A stretch of DNA of 64,000 bases from Actinopolyspora halophila DSM 43834 (GCF_000371785.1 NZ_AQUI01000002.1:590590-654589), one strand, 5' to 3'. Counted from the stretch's first letter, positions 24,567-34,603 are shown. Notes: generated by a model not told the origin, from the letters alone. Numbers and translations are program-made.

Positions 24567-25448
24567 TCAGCGCAGAGCCAGCGGCGGGTACGTGGCCCCG
24601 CGCAGCTCCGCGGCGTCGATGGTTCGCGGCGCGCGGGCGAGCTGGGGCAGTCGTTCCCGCATCAGCCGAACCGGCTCGTCGATCGCGGCGGGCGTGGCGA
24701 GCATGATCGCCGCCCAGGGGTGTTCGGTGGATCGGAAGAAGACCCTGGTTCCGAAGGTGTTCCCGAGCTGTGTCCACGGGCGACGCAGGCTCTCCGCGGT
24801 CTCGGCCGTGGGGAAGCTCAGGTGCGGCCTGCTGACGTGGGTGCTGAGCACCCCGCCCGGGGCCAGCAGTTCCCGGTAGGTGGTGAAGAACCCCTGCCCG
24901 TACATCGCGTTGTGCCCCGCGGCAGGATTCTCGTCCTCCTCCGGCAGATCGAGCACGATCACGTCGTAGCGGTCGCCCCGGCGCAGCGCCTCGGAGACGA
25001 AATCGGCCCCGTCCGCGTAGTGCAGTCGAACGGCGTCCTCGCCGCGCTCGGCTCTCTTCAAATCCTCCGGGGTGTAGCCGTAGGGCAGGTGATCCGCGCA
25101 CAGCCGCACGCATTCGGGGTCGATGTCCACGTGGTCGACGTGCTCGATGCCGAGCTCGGTCGCTATGAGCGGGACCGTGCCCTCGCTGCACCCGATGACC
25201 AGAACGCTGCGCACGTGCTCGGCCAGCAGGGCGGCGGGGATCAACTCGGCCTCGTGGAAGACCAGCTGGCCGTTCTCGGCGCTCTGCGGGTTGTCGTCGC
25301 AGAACAGGGTGACACCGAGGTGGGTGTTCGCGATGAGGACCCGTTGGAAGTCGGTGTCGATCGTGCAGTGGACCTCGTGCAGTCGCCACAGGTCCACGAC
25401 GTCGTCGCGTATGGGCTCACGCAACCAGAAATCAGTCGTGTTCGCCAT
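24567..25448 (-). CDS. Spermidine/spermine synthase-like methyltransferase-fold protein
   Basis: 293 residues starting at ATG 25448 behind GGAGG. The Rossmann nucleotide-binding region is VLVIGCSEGTVPLIATELGI, followed by HVDIDPECVRLC and then YDVIVLDLPEED, where spermidine synthases hold their catalytic aspartate. Canonical synthases carry a GGG(E/D)G loop; here it reads IGCSEGT, so substrate specificity may differ. It stands alone, and neighbouring genes give no pathway hint. Aminopropyltransferase is the best family name. Confidence 0.65.
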   Translation of the reverse strand: MANTTDFWLREPIRDDVVDLWRLHEVHCTIDTDFQRVLIANTHLGVTLFCDDNPQSAENGQLVFHEAELIPAALLAEHVRSVLVIGCSEGTVPLIATELGIEHVDHVDIDPECVRLCADHLPYGYTPEDLKRAERGEDAVRLHYADGADFVSEALRRGDRYDVIVLDLPEEDENPAAGHNAMYGQGFFTTYRELLAPGGVLSTHVSRPHLSFPTAETAESLRRPWTQLGNTFGTRVFFRSTEHPWAAIMLATPAAIDEPVRLMRERLPQLARAPRTIDAAELRGATYPPLALR

Positions 25449-25722
25449 TTCACCTCCGTCCGCTCGTCACTACTCGTAGCCGAAAGTCGGTTCGGGGTTA
25501 CGCCGAGTACAAGCTTACGAGCGTCCGGAACGGGGATTGACGGGTGGTTGGCCTTTTCGTGGCCGATGAGTGAATCGTGTGAGAACCGTTCAACTGTTGC
25601 TACTCGCCAGTAGGCAGGGTTTACTGACAGGCCTGTGCCCTGGATCACTGTGTGGCGGGTTTGCCCGGGCTGCGCCGTCGGACCGGAGTGATCCGCCGCT
25701 CCTGCGGAAGGGAGTCGCAACG

Positions 25723-27318
25723 GTGCGTCGATTACCCGCGCTCGTCACGACCGCGATCACAGCGGTCCTCTGCGGTCAACTGGTGGCCCCCGTGGCCGCG
25801 GCCGCGGAGGGGTTCACCGTCCGCGAGACGAAGATAGCCGGATCGGGTGGAATTTCGCTGGCCGCCAAGGTCATCGAACCGGAAGGTGCGGCTCGGACCC
25901 CCCGTCCGTTGCTGGTCATGCCGGCCAGCTGGGCGGTGCCGAACATCGAGTACGTGGGTGCGGCCGCCAGGCTGGCCCACGAGTCGGGATACGTGGTCGT
26001 CAGCTACACGGCCCGCGGCTTTTACGGCTCCGGAGGAGAGGTCGAGGTCGCGGGAGCCGAGGACGTCGCCGACGCGCGACGGGTGATCGACTGGGCGGTG
26101 GAGCACACCTCGGCGGGGGACGAGCACATCGGTATGGCCGGGATTTCCTACGGTGCCGGGATCAGCGCCCTCACCGCGGCGGAGGACTCCAGAGTGGACG
26201 CCGTAGCGGCCATGAGCGGTTGGGCCGATCTCGTCGCCTCGCTCTACCCGAACGAGACCGTCAGCTCCGCGGCCGCCGAGCTGCTGCTCGGTAGCGGGAA
26301 GATCACGGGACGTCTCGGATCCGACCTGCGCGAACTGGAGCGGGCCTACCGGCAACACCGCGTCGAGGACGAGCTGCACATGGCCCGCGAACGGTCCCCG
26401 AAGAACCGGATCGACCAGCTCAATGCCAACGGAACCGCGGTGCTGCTGGCCAATGCCTGGCAGGACTCGTTGTTCCCGCCCGGACAGATCACCGACATGT
26501 TCGGTCGCTTGAACGGGCCCAAGAGGCTGATGCTCTCCCCTGGTGATCACGCGACCCCCGAATTGTTCGGGGCGGCCGGGTTGCCCAACCGCGTCTGGGA
26601 GAGGACGGCTGGTTGGTTCGATCAGCACCTGCGTGGAATCGACCGGGGCATACCCGACAGCGGGGTGGAGCTCCAACCACTCAACAGTTCCGAATGGCAC
26701 TCGTATTCGAGTTGGGACGCGGCAAGCCGACGTACCGCGACCCACCACCTGGCCGAACCCCGGAAACGGCATCCCTTCGCCCCCGAAACGGGTGGGCTGC
26801 CCACGGGGGAGCAGCCGAGCTGGCAACACCGGATCGATGCGGGCGACCCGACGCTGGCCAACAGCGGAGCCATCCTGGTCAGCGGCGCGTTGCAGGGGTT
26901 CACCCGGATACCGGTGGGCGTCTCGCTGCCGCTGGTGGACCGGGAGGACGCGGCGGTCTGGGCCACCGAGCCCTACTCCGAGGAAGTCATGGTCAGCGGA
27001 GCCCCGCGGCTGAGCGTGACGGCCACTCCCAGCGCGGAGAGCGTCTCGCTGTTCGCCCACCTCTACGATGTCGGGCCGGCGGGCAACGGCAGCCTCATCA
27101 GCCGTAAGCCGGTTACGCTGCGCGATGGGCGGCCCGGGGTTCAGCGGCTCGTCGAAGTATCGCTGCGTCCCACTGCCTGGGAGGTTCCGGCCGGACACCG
27201 GTTGGCGCTGGTGATCGACACCGTGGACACCCGGTACCGGGACGAGAGCTCCGCGGGTACCGTCACGTTCGGGTCCTCGAAGGGGAGCCCGGCCAGTTTG
27301 CGAGTTCCTTTCGGGTGA
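25723..27318 (+). CDS. Secreted CocE/NonD-family alpha/beta hydrolase (Xaa-Pro dipeptidyl-peptidase-like)
   Basis: 531 residues starting at GTG 25723 after GGAAGGGAG. The signal peptide is RRLPALVTTAITAVLCGQLV with an Ala-rich cleavage region. The catalytic domain has the nucleophile elbow GMAGISYGAG and a later His in LSPGDHATPE. A C-terminal jelly-roll (VSVTATPSAE-type strands; here LSVTATPSAESVSLFAHLYD) is typical of the X-Pro/CocE family. It should hydrolyse peptides or esters outside the cell; the substrate is unknown. Confidence 0.8.
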   Translation: MRRLPALVTTAITAVLCGQLVAPVAAAAEGFTVRETKIAGSGGISLAAKVIEPEGAARTPRPLLVMPASWAVPNIEYVGAAARLAHESGYVVVSYTARGFYGSGGEVEVAGAEDVADARRVIDWAVEHTSAGDEHIGMAGISYGAGISALTAAEDSRVDAVAAMSGWADLVASLYPNETVSSAAAELLLGSGKITGRLGSDLRELERAYRQHRVEDELHMARERSPKNRIDQLNANGTAVLLANAWQDSLFPPGQITDMFGRLNGPKRLMLSPGDHATPELFGAAGLPNRVWERTAGWFDQHLRGIDRGIPDSGVELQPLNSSEWHSYSSWDAASRRTATHHLAEPRKRHPFAPETGGLPTGEQPSWQHRIDAGDPTLANSGAILVSGALQGFTRIPVGVSLPLVDREDAAVWATEPYSEEVMVSGAPRLSVTATPSAESVSLFAHLYDVGPAGNGSLISRKPVTLRDGRPGVQRLVEVSLRPTAWEVPAGHRLALVIDTVDTRYRDESSAGTVTFGSSKGSPASLRVPFG

Positions 27319-27345
27319 GACATCGGGGTCGGCGCCCCCGCTTTT

Positions 27346-27391
27346 CCCGAAAACAAATCAAGAAAACCCGATGTTCCGGTCGGTTTTCGGG
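27346..27391 (+). terminator. Inverted repeat after the CocE-type hydrolase
   Basis: CCCGAAAAC (27346-27354) is complementary to GTTTTCGGG (27383-27391), with a 28-base interval that can form a smaller nested GAAAACC/GGTTTTC stem. It lies 28 bases past the hydrolase stop, so termination is likely, although an operator is possible. Confidence 0.4.
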
Positions 27392-27542
27392 CGCGCCGGG
27401 CCGGGACCTCGTGAATGGTGTCGACACGAATTGTGCACGATCGAAAACGCAGCGAGTTATTCTGCGTGTAAGATCGAATTTCGTCTTCCCGGCAGGGTGG
27501 CGCTGTTCCGAAATTCCCGTTGGCGGCTGTACCGTGGACACC

Positions 27543-28454
27543 ATGACGGATGTTCGTCCTCCCGGGGTCCGAAGCGGTGGTGCCCAGGAGGAGCCGCACG
27601 GACGGCCACTGAACCGCATATCGGGGGATCTCCACGGCCGGGGGGTGAACATGCAGTGTCCCAGCGCCGCACGCATGTTCGATTATTGTTTGGGGGGAAC
27701 GGCGAATTTCGCCGTGGACAGGCAGGCGGTGGATCGGCTGCTGCCCGACGTGCCCGAGATTCAGGTTTATGCCCGCGCCACCCGAGCCTTCCTCGGGCGT
27801 GTGATTCGTTTTCTCAGCGATCGGGGAATCGATCAGTTTCTGGACCTGGGGTCGGGAATGCCCACGGTCGGGAACGTGCACGAAATCGCCCGGCGCCGGC
27901 GTGCCGACGCCAGGGTGGCCTACGTCGACGTGGAACCCGAGGTGGTCTCCCACTCCAAGGAGCTGCTCCGCGGGACCGACGGGGTCACGGTCACGCACGC
28001 GGACATGCGCGAACCGGAGACGGTGTTGGCCGCGGCGGGGGTGGCCGGGCTGCTCGACTTCAGCCGTCCGGTCGCCGTGTTGGCCGTGTCGGTGCTGCCG
28101 TACGTCCCCGATGCGGACGATCCGGCAGGGGTCATAGGGCGTTACCGGGACAGCTGCGCTCCGGGCAGTTACCTGGCGGTCTCGCACGGAACACCGCTGA
28201 CGATGTCCGTGGAGCAAGTCCGCAGCAGTGAGTACGTCTATCAGAACACGCACACCCCGTTGGCCCTGCGCACCCCGGAACGGATCCGCGCGTTGCTGCC
28301 CGGTTACGAGCTGGTCGAGCCGGGGCTGGTCCCGCTGCCGGAGTGGCGTCCGGAACCGGATGTGAACGCGGCCCAGGACAGCACGTACTCGGCGAACGGG
28401 CTGGCCGCGGTGGGATACCTGCCGAACGAGATGTTGGACGTGCGGAACGGGTGA
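27543..28454 (+). CDS. SAM-dependent methyltransferase, DUF574 family
   Basis: 303 residues. The signature ARMFDYCLGGTANFAVDR near residue 44, then FLDLGSGMPTVGNVHEIA (SAM motif I) and VAYVDVEPEVVSHS (motif II), place it in the actinobacterial DUF574 methyltransferase group, whose substrates are unknown. ATG 27543 gives the usual disordered N-terminal extension of about 40 residues; ATG 27651 is a possible shorter start. A GTG or ATG ribosome site is weak in both cases. Confidence 0.8.
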   Translation: MTDVRPPGVRSGGAQEEPHGRPLNRISGDLHGRGVNMQCPSAARMFDYCLGGTANFAVDRQAVDRLLPDVPEIQVYARATRAFLGRVIRFLSDRGIDQFLDLGSGMPTVGNVHEIARRRRADARVAYVDVEPEVVSHSKELLRGTDGVTVTHADMREPETVLAAAGVAGLLDFSRPVAVLAVSVLPYVPDADDPAGVIGRYRDSCAPGSYLAVSHGTPLTMSVEQVRSSEYVYQNTHTPLALRTPERIRALLPGYELVEPGLVPLPEWRPEPDVNAAQDSTYSANGLAAVGYLPNEMLDVRNG

Positions 28455-28499
28455 GTGCGGCCCCGGCCGAGCGAATGTCCGCCAGAACCGCGCGGGCGC

Positions 28500-28680
28500 C
28501 GAGGACTTCCGGCGAAAGGCTTCGGTCGGCGCGGGTGCTTTCATCCCGAGCGGCGCGTGGCCCCGGTGCGTGAGTCGGGTGCATCGCGAGGCGTCGGGGC
28601 ACGTGGCTGCAGGTCGCTGCTCGAGGTGGCCTGCGACGTTGTCGAGGCGCCGACTCAAGTGACGGTTGCCCGGCCAGTCA
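28500..28680 (-). repeat. Degenerate copy of the palindromic MITE-like repeat
   Basis: Read on the minus strand this matches one arm of the dispersed repeat. It holds TTGAGTCGGCGCC near 28650, CGAGCAGCGACCTGCAG at the tip (GCAG-CGAC-CTGC at 28609-28620), and CCGACTCACGCACC near 28565. The tip stem has changed from GTAG/CTAC to GCAG/CTGC, a compensated pair. The inner stem is partly lost. The remainder of the gap to 29069 shows no gene. Confidence 0.65.
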
Positions 28681-29069
28681 CGCGGAGTTCTGTTCTGGAC
28701 TCCACTTCGCCACCGGCGTGCGGAGAAGGCCGCCCCCGGAAGTGTCGGGAGGGCGCGCCCGAGGAATTCCTGCGGTGACCAATTCGGACCCTTCCCGCCT
28801 TCCGCCCCGTGCCGTGCGGACGGTCGTCGTCACCGCGCGAGGCCGGGGCCGGATGTGTTCCGCTGCTCGAACCCTGGGCGGTACGCGGCGCTCGCGGTAC
28901 TCACTCCACAGTGTGCAACCCGGCCCTCGGGGTGTCCCGTCAGACGGTTTCCTGACTCCAGTTGGTTGGCGACTAGTGACCAAATAGTTGACCTTGCCAC
29001 TCTTTCGAGTGACCTTTGGATGCGTTCCGATCACGAAGCGACCAGGTCGCTGTCCGAGAAGGAGTCAGC

Positions 29070-29810
29070 TTGTCAATAGCGCGTATCGCGTCCCGGGCCG
29101 CTGCCGCGGCCCTGATCGCCGTGGGCATCGCCGTTCCGGCGCAGGTTGCCGCTTCGGCGGAATCCCCCGCGCCGGAACCGATGATCATCGACGGTGACTA
29201 CGCCACCGACGCCCCGTGGGCCGCCCGGATGTTCGCCGACGGACAGCAGGCGTGCTCCGCCAGTGTGATCGCCCCGCAGTGGGTGCTCACCGCCCAGCAC
29301 TGCGTCGAGGGAGCCAACCAGGTCAGCTTCCGCGTGGGCAGCCTGGACCAGACCGAGGGCCGTGAGGTCTTCGCCCAGGACAACGGGGTGCACATCCACC
29401 CGAGCGCGGACATCGCCCTGGTCAACGTCGCCAGCGAGGTCGACGTCGAGTACGCCCCGCTGGGCAACCCGGGAGATGCTCAGCTCTGGGAGACGGTTCA
29501 GACCTACGGCTGGGGTGCCACCTGCACCGACCGCCCCGAGATCGAGTGCCAGTCCCAGCGGCTGAAGGTCGCCGACGTCTCGGTGACCGACACCTCCTGC
29601 TCGGACTACCGCGGTGGCACCGCGATCTGCGCCACCCGCGGTGACGGCATCCCCGCGGGTGGGGACTCCGGCGGGCCGATGTTCGCCGACTCGGCCGATG
29701 GCGAGTACGTGCAGGTCGGCGTGGCCTCCACGAGCGACCGCTCCAGCCGTACCGCCTACGTCAACGTCACCCAGTACCGCGACTGGATCGAGTCCTACGC
29801 GGGAGTGTGA
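29070..29810 (+). CDS. Secreted trypsin-like serine protease (S1A)
   Basis: 246 residues. TTG 29070 is chosen because AAGGAG stands seven bases upstream and the frame then opens directly with a signal peptide (SIARIASRAAAAALIAVGIA, ending AASA). The mature enzyme starts near IIDGDYAT. The triad is TAQHC (His), DIALV (Asp) and GDSGGP (Ser), and three disulfides are plausible. ATG 29016 would add 18 residues before the signal and has no site. Exported protease of trypsin type; the peptide specificity cannot be read reliably. Confidence 0.85.
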   Translation: MSIARIASRAAAAALIAVGIAVPAQVAASAESPAPEPMIIDGDYATDAPWAARMFADGQQACSASVIAPQWVLTAQHCVEGANQVSFRVGSLDQTEGREVFAQDNGVHIHPSADIALVNVASEVDVEYAPLGNPGDAQLWETVQTYGWGATCTDRPEIECQSQRLKVADVSVTDTSCSDYRGGTAICATRGDGIPAGGDSGGPMFADSADGEYVQVGVASTSDRSSRTAYVNVTQYRDWIESYAGV

Positions 29811-29904
29811 GCTCCTCGCCCGGGACGAGCGCGCGCTGCGGGCGGTTCCTCGACGAGAGGGGTCGGGGGACCGCCGGGCGTGTGATCAGCCCGGTGCTGC
29901 GAAC

Positions 29905-29932
29905 TCCTCCGGCATCAGCCGGGGGATTTTTT
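29905..29932 (+). terminator. Rho-independent terminator of the trypsin gene
   Basis: TCCTCCGGC pairs with GCCGGGGGA (one G-U) over an ATCA loop and is followed immediately by TTTTTT (29927-29932). This is one of the few classical terminators with a U tract in the window, about 95 bases past the protease stop. Confidence 0.85.
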
Positions 29933-30358
29933 CGTGTTCCGCCCCGTGAGTCCCGTGCGGATTCCGCCGAGCGGAGACGAGGAACCGGGCGTCCCGACAG
30001 TGGAAACATCGTGCTCGCGGGGGCGGCGGACATCTGGACGATTCCGGCGTTGAATTGCGAACCAGCCGATTGTCCACAAAATTCGATATTGATCGGGGTT
30101 CTAGTTCGGAAGCGCGTTTTTGTCGGAACACTCGGGCTCACTGAGCGGAATTGGACCTTCACTGCCGGATGTTTTTCCCGGTCAGGGTGCTTGATCTTTT
30201 CCCGGGTGGGGGTGCGTGCCCGCCGCTAGCGGGATGAAATGTCATTCACAACGAAAATGTTGTCCTCCTCACGTGTGTTTTTGTTTTTCGCCTGGTCGTG
30301 GCCCTCGAGGATCGATTTTCCTGGCGATTTCGCCGGTCCGTGGTTAGTTTGGTGAAAC
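29933..30358 (+). promoter_or_regulatory. Leader/promoter region of ectABC
   Basis: This AT-richer gap has no gene. A short inverted repeat, ACAAC-GAAAAT-GTTGT at 30248-30263, lies about 95 bases upstream of ectA and could be an operator. No promoter can be fixed by eye. Confidence 0.35.
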
Positions 30359-30961
30359 ATGACCGGCGAGAAACCGAGCCACGGCAGCGACGAGCTCGAT
30401 GGCACGAGTGGGGCGGCCGGGCGGGTGGAGATCGAGACTCCGGCCGTCTCGGACGGCCAGGAAATGTACCGGATCACCCGTGATTCGGGGGTGCTCGACG
30501 TCAACTCCTCCTATGTCTATCTGCTGTGGTGCCGGGACTTCGCGGCTACCTCCCTGGTGGCCCGCTCGGACGGACGAGTGGCGGGCTTCGTGACCGGCTA
30601 CGTCCGACCGGACGCCCCGGACACCGTCGTGGTGTGGCAGATCGGTGTGGACGCGGCGCAGCGTGGCCGCCGAATCGCGGCGAGGTTGCTCGAACGGCTG
30701 CTGAACGAGGTCCTGCCACGCGGAGTCCGCTACCTGGAAACCACCATCACCGCGGACAACTCCGCCTCGATCAACCTCTTCTCGGCGTTGGCCCGCGATC
30801 GCGGGGCCCGGCTCACCACCGATGAGCTGTTCACCGCGCGGATGTTCCCCGACGCGCACGAAGGAGAGGACCTGTACCGCATCGGCCCGCTGGACGCGGT
30901 CGGTGCTCCGGTCCAGCACCCCCAGTTCTCGTTCGCGGCGAGCGCGCCCGTGAGCCGGTGA
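30359..30961 (+). CDS. ectA: L-2,4-diaminobutyrate acetyltransferase
   Basis: 200 residues. EctA acetylates 2,4-diaminobutyrate at the gamma-amino group, the second step of ectoine synthesis. The GNAT domain has [20 protein letters not shown] (acetyl-CoA loop) and [20 protein letters not shown]. The N-terminal [20 protein letters not shown], with [20 protein letters not shown], is typical of EctA. It is first in ectABC; its stop lies 113 bases before the preferred ectB start. ATG 30359 has only a weak ribosome site. Confidence 0.92.
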   Translation: MTGEKPSHGSDELDGTSGAAGRVEIETPAVSDGQEMYRITRDSGVLDVNSSYVYLLWCRDFAATSLVARSDGRVAGFVTGYVRPDAPDTVVVWQIGVDAAQRGRRIAARLLERLLNEVLPRGVRYLETTITADNSASINLFSALARDRGARLTTDELFTARMFPDAHEGEDLYRIGPLDAVGAPVQHPQFSFAASAPVSR

Positions 30962-31074
30962 CCGGCCCGGCCCGCCGCCGCGAGGACCCCGGCCGCTCGG
31001 ATGCGGCACTACGCGCACACAACCGGTCCGCGATCGCGTTCTCGAACGCGGGCGGTCGGTTCGAACGGAGGATC

Positions 31075-32322
31075 GTGAAGGACGTTTTCGCAACCCGGGA
31101 GTCCGAGGTGCGCAGCTACAGCCGCACCTGGCCCGTGGTGTTCGACAAGGCCCAGGGCAGCTGGTTGTACGACGAGCACGGCAAGGGATACCTGGATTTC
31201 TTCGCCGGAGCGGGTGCGCTCAACTACGGGCACAACAACCCGCTGCTGAAACGAAAACTGATCGACTACATCGAACGCGACGGGGTGCACCACGGACTCG
31301 ACCAGGCCACCTCGGCCAGGGCCGAGTTCCTGCACACGCTGGACGAGACCCTGCTCGAGCCGCGGGGACTCAACTACAAGGTGCAGTTCCCCGGGCCGAC
31401 GGGGACCAACTCGGTGGAAGCCGCGTTGAAGCTGGCCCGCAAGATCACCGGGCGTGAGTCGATCATCAGCTTCACCAACGCCTTCCACGGGATGACTCTC
31501 GGCTCGCTGTCCGTCACGGGCAACTCGATGAAACGCGGCGGCGCGGGGATTCCCCTGGTGCACGCCACCCCCATGCCGTACGACAACTACTTCGACGGCC
31601 AGGTGGACGACTTCCTGTACTTCGAGCGGTTGCTGGCCGACAGCGGCAGCGGGCTCAACGCGCCCGCCGCGGTCATCGTCGAGACGCTCCAGGGCGAGGG
31701 CGGCATCAACGACTCGCGCGCGGAGTGGTTGCGCAACCTGTCCGAGCTGTGCGACAGGCACGGCATCCTGCTGATCGTCGACGACGTGCAGATGGGATGC
31801 GGCCGGACCGGCCCCTTCTTCAGCTTCGAGCAGGCGGGTATCGAGCCCGACATGGTCTGCCTGTCCAAGTCGATCGGGGGGTACGGCAGCCCGCTGGCGC
31901 TGACGCTGATCAAACCGGAGCACGACGTGTGGGAGCCGGGCGAGCACAACGGCACCTTCCGGGGCAACAACCCGGCCTTCGTCACGGGGGCCGAGGCGCT
32001 GCGGCAGTACTGGAGCGACGACGCGCTGCGGGACTCCACCCTGGCCAAGGGGGAGCGGGTCGCCCGGACGCTGCACGAGCTCGGCGCGGAGTACCCCGGG
32101 CTGGTCTCCAAGGGGCGCGGACTCGCCCGCGGGCTCGGCTTCGCCGAACCCGAGATGGCGGGCAAGGTCTCCAAGGCCGCCTTCGACAGGGGGATGATCC
32201 TGGAAACCGCCGGCCCGCAGGACGAAGTGGTCAAGATCATGCCGCCGTTGACGGTGACCGACGACGAGATCGAGCAGGGCGTGGAGATCCTGCGGGACTC
32301 GGTGCGAGCGGTGTTCGCCTGA
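31075..32322 (+). CDS. ectB: Diaminobutyrate-2-oxoglutarate transaminase
   Basis: 415 residues from GTG 31075. EctB makes L-2,4-diaminobutyrate from aspartate semialdehyde and glutamate, the first committed step to ectoine. The sequence begins [20 protein letters not shown] and has [30 protein letters not shown], and the PLP lysine in [18 protein letters not shown] 31075 gives the family length and follows GGAGG, although at a short spacing. GTG 30958 overlaps the ectA stop and would add 39 residues not usual in EctB. Confidence 0.92.
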   Translation: MKDVFATRESEVRSYSRTWPVVFDKAQGSWLYDEHGKGYLDFFAGAGALNYGHNNPLLKRKLIDYIERDGVHHGLDQATSARAEFLHTLDETLLEPRGLNYKVQFPGPTGTNSVEAALKLARKITGRESIISFTNAFHGMTLGSLSVTGNSMKRGGAGIPLVHATPMPYDNYFDGQVDDFLYFERLLADSGSGLNAPAAVIVETLQGEGGINDSRAEWLRNLSELCDRHGILLIVDDVQMGCGRTGPFFSFEQAGIEPDMVCLSKSIGGYGSPLALTLIKPEHDVWEPGEHNGTFRGNNPAFVTGAEALRQYWSDDALRDSTLAKGERVARTLHELGAEYPGLVSKGRGLARGLGFAEPEMAGKVSKAAFDRGMILETAGPQDEVVKIMPPLTVTDDEIEQGVEILRDSVRAVFA

Positions 32323-32432
32323 CAGTGGCTTCCGCTGCTGAGCGGGAGACCACCGGGGGTGTTCGGAAGGGGCTGCGAGCGGCGAGGGCTCGCGCGGGAA
32401 GACGACGAACGGCGCAACGAAGGGAACAGACG

Positions 32433-32825
32433 ATGATCGTCCGTACGGTCCGGGAAGTCGAGGACACCGACGCCGACATCAGGACCGAGAACTGGCGCAG
32501 CAAGCGCATCGTTCTGGCCAAGGAGAAGGTGGGGTTCTCGGTCCACGAGACCACGCTGTACGCGGGCACCGTGAACGATTTCTGGTACGCCAACCACATC
32601 GAGGCGGTGTTCGTCTTCGAGGGTGAGGGCGAGATCCTCGACCACGGCACCGGTGAGACGCACCGGCTCGGACCCGGATCGCTGTACCTGCTCGACAACC
32701 ACGACAAGCACCAGGTGCGCCCCGAGACCGACATGCGCACGGTGTGCGTGTTCAACCCCCCGGTGACCGGCAAGGAGGTACACGACGAGAACGGGGTGTA
32801 CCCCCTGGTGACCGAAGACGACTGA
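32433..32825 (+). CDS. ectC: Ectoine synthase
   Basis: 130 residues. EctC cyclises gamma-N-acetyl-diaminobutyrate to ectoine; it is a cupin with [19 protein letters not shown] and [19 protein letters not shown] carrying the metal-binding residues. Begins [16 protein letters not shown], as in other EctC. AAGGGA stands eight bases before ATG 32433. No ectD (ectoine hydroxylase) or lysC-type aspartokinase follows; a MITE-like repeat and a convergent gene come next. Confidence 0.95.
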   Translation: MIVRTVREVEDTDADIRTENWRSKRIVLAKEKVGFSVHETTLYAGTVNDFWYANHIEAVFVFEGEGEILDHGTGETHRLGPGSLYLLDNHDKHQVRPETDMRTVCVFNPPVTGKEVHDENGVYPLVTEDD

Positions 32826-32848
32826 AGTGTTGTGGTTCGGCGGTGCCG

Positions 32849-33233
32849 GTTGCTTGGTGGGTTGCTTAGCCGGCACGTGAGTCGGCGCCTTGCTGTGTTG
32901 GGCCGCTCTTGAGTAGCGACCTACGCTGCGAGCGGCCCGGCCTTGCAATGCATCCGACTCACGCACCGGATCTTCTCGTCCTGCGTGGGCTCAAAGCGCT
33001 TACGTGGAACGGAGCCTTCCATCTGAAGTGCGCAGAGCACCCGGACCGGCACCCCCACTCAAGGGGGCCCACACCAACGCGAGCGCTGTGAGCCTGACCC
33101 GCCGGCACCGCCGCGGGTTCTCAGTCGAGTGCCCGGCGAGGACGGCCCCGACGTTGTGTAGGTCGCTACCCGATGTCGGGGCACCCGCAGCCGGGCGCCG
33201 ACTGAGGTTCCGCCAAGCGACCCGCTGAGCAAC
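32849..33233 (+). repeat. MITE-like palindromic element, complete copy 1
   Basis: The left end GGTTGCTTGGTGGGTTGCTT and the right end, read inverted as GTTGCTCAGCGGGTCGCTTG, are imperfect terminal repeats, and both continue into an (A/T)GTCGGCGCC-type arm. The left arm folds as GTGAGTCGG/CCGACTCAC outside, GGGCCGCTC (32900-32908)/GAGCGGCCC (32930-32938) inside, and GTAG-CGAC-CTAC at the tip (32913-32924). The right arm folds as CTCAGTCG/CGACTGAG, CCCGGCG-type and CCCCGAC/GTCGGGG stems with the same tip. It fills the gap between the convergent ectC and ADP-ribosylglycohydrolase genes. No coding capacity is seen. Confidence 0.75.
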
Positions 33234-33258
33234 TTGACCTCTCGGACCTAGTGTTTGA

Positions 33259-34293
33259 TCAGCCGAGGCTGAGATACCTCCGGTCGTTGAACTTCTCGCC
33301 GACGCAGGAAGCGCCGAGGTCGTGTCCGATGCGCTCGATCACGTCGGCCAGTTCCAGCCGGTTGAGCCAGGCGCGGGGCAGTGCCCCGGTCCCGTGCCGC
33401 GCCCCGAGGATCGCTCCGGTGATGGCCGCTGTGGTGTCGCTGTGCCCCGAATGGTTGGCGGCCAGCCGCAGCGCGTCGCAGAACTGTTCCCGCTTGGGCA
33501 GGGCCAGCGCGCAGTACACTCCGATGGACAGCGCTTCGGGGCCGACCCAGCCTTGACCGAGCCGCTGGATGTAGGCGGTGCGCACGTCGACGCGCGCCAG
33601 TGTGGCCGCGTCGGCCAGCCCAGCGGCTGTTTCACCGTCCTCGCGCAGCGCCCGTCCGGCTGTTTGGTCCACGGCCTGGGGCAGTCGTCTGCCCTGTATC
33701 GCCAGCAGGTGTATCAGCGCGGCCATGGCACCGGCCGAGGTCCAACCGGCGGGAGCGCCGTGGGTGAGCGCTCCGAACTGGCACCCGAGGGTGTAGGACA
33801 TCTCGACGGTCGGGGCGAAACCCGCCGCCGCGGCGCGGTCCACCGCCCCGCAGCCCTTGGAGGTGTTGGCCGGTTGCTCCGGTGTTCCGAGGAGCTCTTC
33901 CTGCAGGGCCCGCAGGCTGGTCAGGCCGGGCGAGCGGTTGGCGTAGAGCTCGTGTTCGGCCATGAGGCCGGTGGCCCCGTAGTGCGGTTTGCTCTCCTGC
34001 TGGGTTATCAGCCATCTCCGGTAGGCGGCCGCCGTTGCCTCCACCGGGCGCCACCGTCCTCCGTTGTTGCCGGTGGCCCAGGCGTGCAGGTAGCCCTCTC
34101 CGGTGAACAGCAACATCTGGGTGGCGTCGCCGAGCAGTGCCTGTGGTGGTGGTTCGACCACTCCGGCCGGTCCGTAGCGGGCACGTATGTCCCCGTGCTC
34201 CTCGAACTCGACCGGGACACCGAGGGAGTCGCCAAGCGCCGCACCGAGCAGACACCCCACGGCACGATCCACCACTGTGGACGATGTCGACAC
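33259..34293 (-). CDS. ADP-ribosylglycohydrolase (DraG/ARH) family protein with altered metal motifs
   Basis: 344 residues. The fold is recognised by GCLLGAALGDSLGVPVEF at the N-terminus, EMSYTLGC, and NHSGHSDTTAAITGAILGA at the C-terminus. Family members hydrolyse ADP-ribose from proteins using two Mg ions held by DDT and D(S/T)DT motifs. Here the first reads GDATQM and the second GHSDTT, so one aspartate is missing from each; catalysis may be changed or lost. GTG 34293 follows GGAGG; GTG 34308 overlaps that site. The gene is divergent from the SARP regulator. Confidence 0.75.
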   Translation of the reverse strand: MSTSSTVVDRAVGCLLGAALGDSLGVPVEFEEHGDIRARYGPAGVVEPPPQALLGDATQMLLFTGEGYLHAWATGNNGGRWRPVEATAAAYRRWLITQQESKPHYGATGLMAEHELYANRSPGLTSLRALQEELLGTPEQPANTSKGCGAVDRAAAAGFAPTVEMSYTLGCQFGALTHGAPAGWTSAGAMAALIHLLAIQGRRLPQAVDQTAGRALREDGETAAGLADAATLARVDVRTAYIQRLGQGWVGPEALSIGVYCALALPKREQFCDALRLAANHSGHSDTTAAITGAILGARHGTGALPRAWLNRLELADVIERIGHDLGASCVGEKFNDRRYLSLG

Positions 34294-34603
34294 GCGGGAT
34301 ACCTCCACAGTGCTCTTGCGGGCTTTCGGGCGTGAGTCCCGACTCTACTGGGCGTTGGAAGAAGCTTGGCAGATAACGGTCCCATTTATATCGCCGAGTT
34401 TGCTCACACTTCGTGTCCATGTTCGGGCGTGTCGCCAAAATGCTCGTCCGTTGGGGTGAAGCAAAGTGAACTCGGACACGTTCGGTATGGCTTTCGGTTA
34501 ACGTGGATCGGTTTCACCAGTGTTCATTCGATGAGGGGGTCTTTCGGTCACGGCGGAGGAGTTGGCAAGAATAAGCGAACGTGGGATCGAACTTCGGGGG
34601 GTT

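Noticed and set aside
28500-33233. Repeats as a CRISPR array
   Set aside because: The repeats are hundreds of bases long, kilobases apart, and without regular spacers; no cas genes are present in the window.
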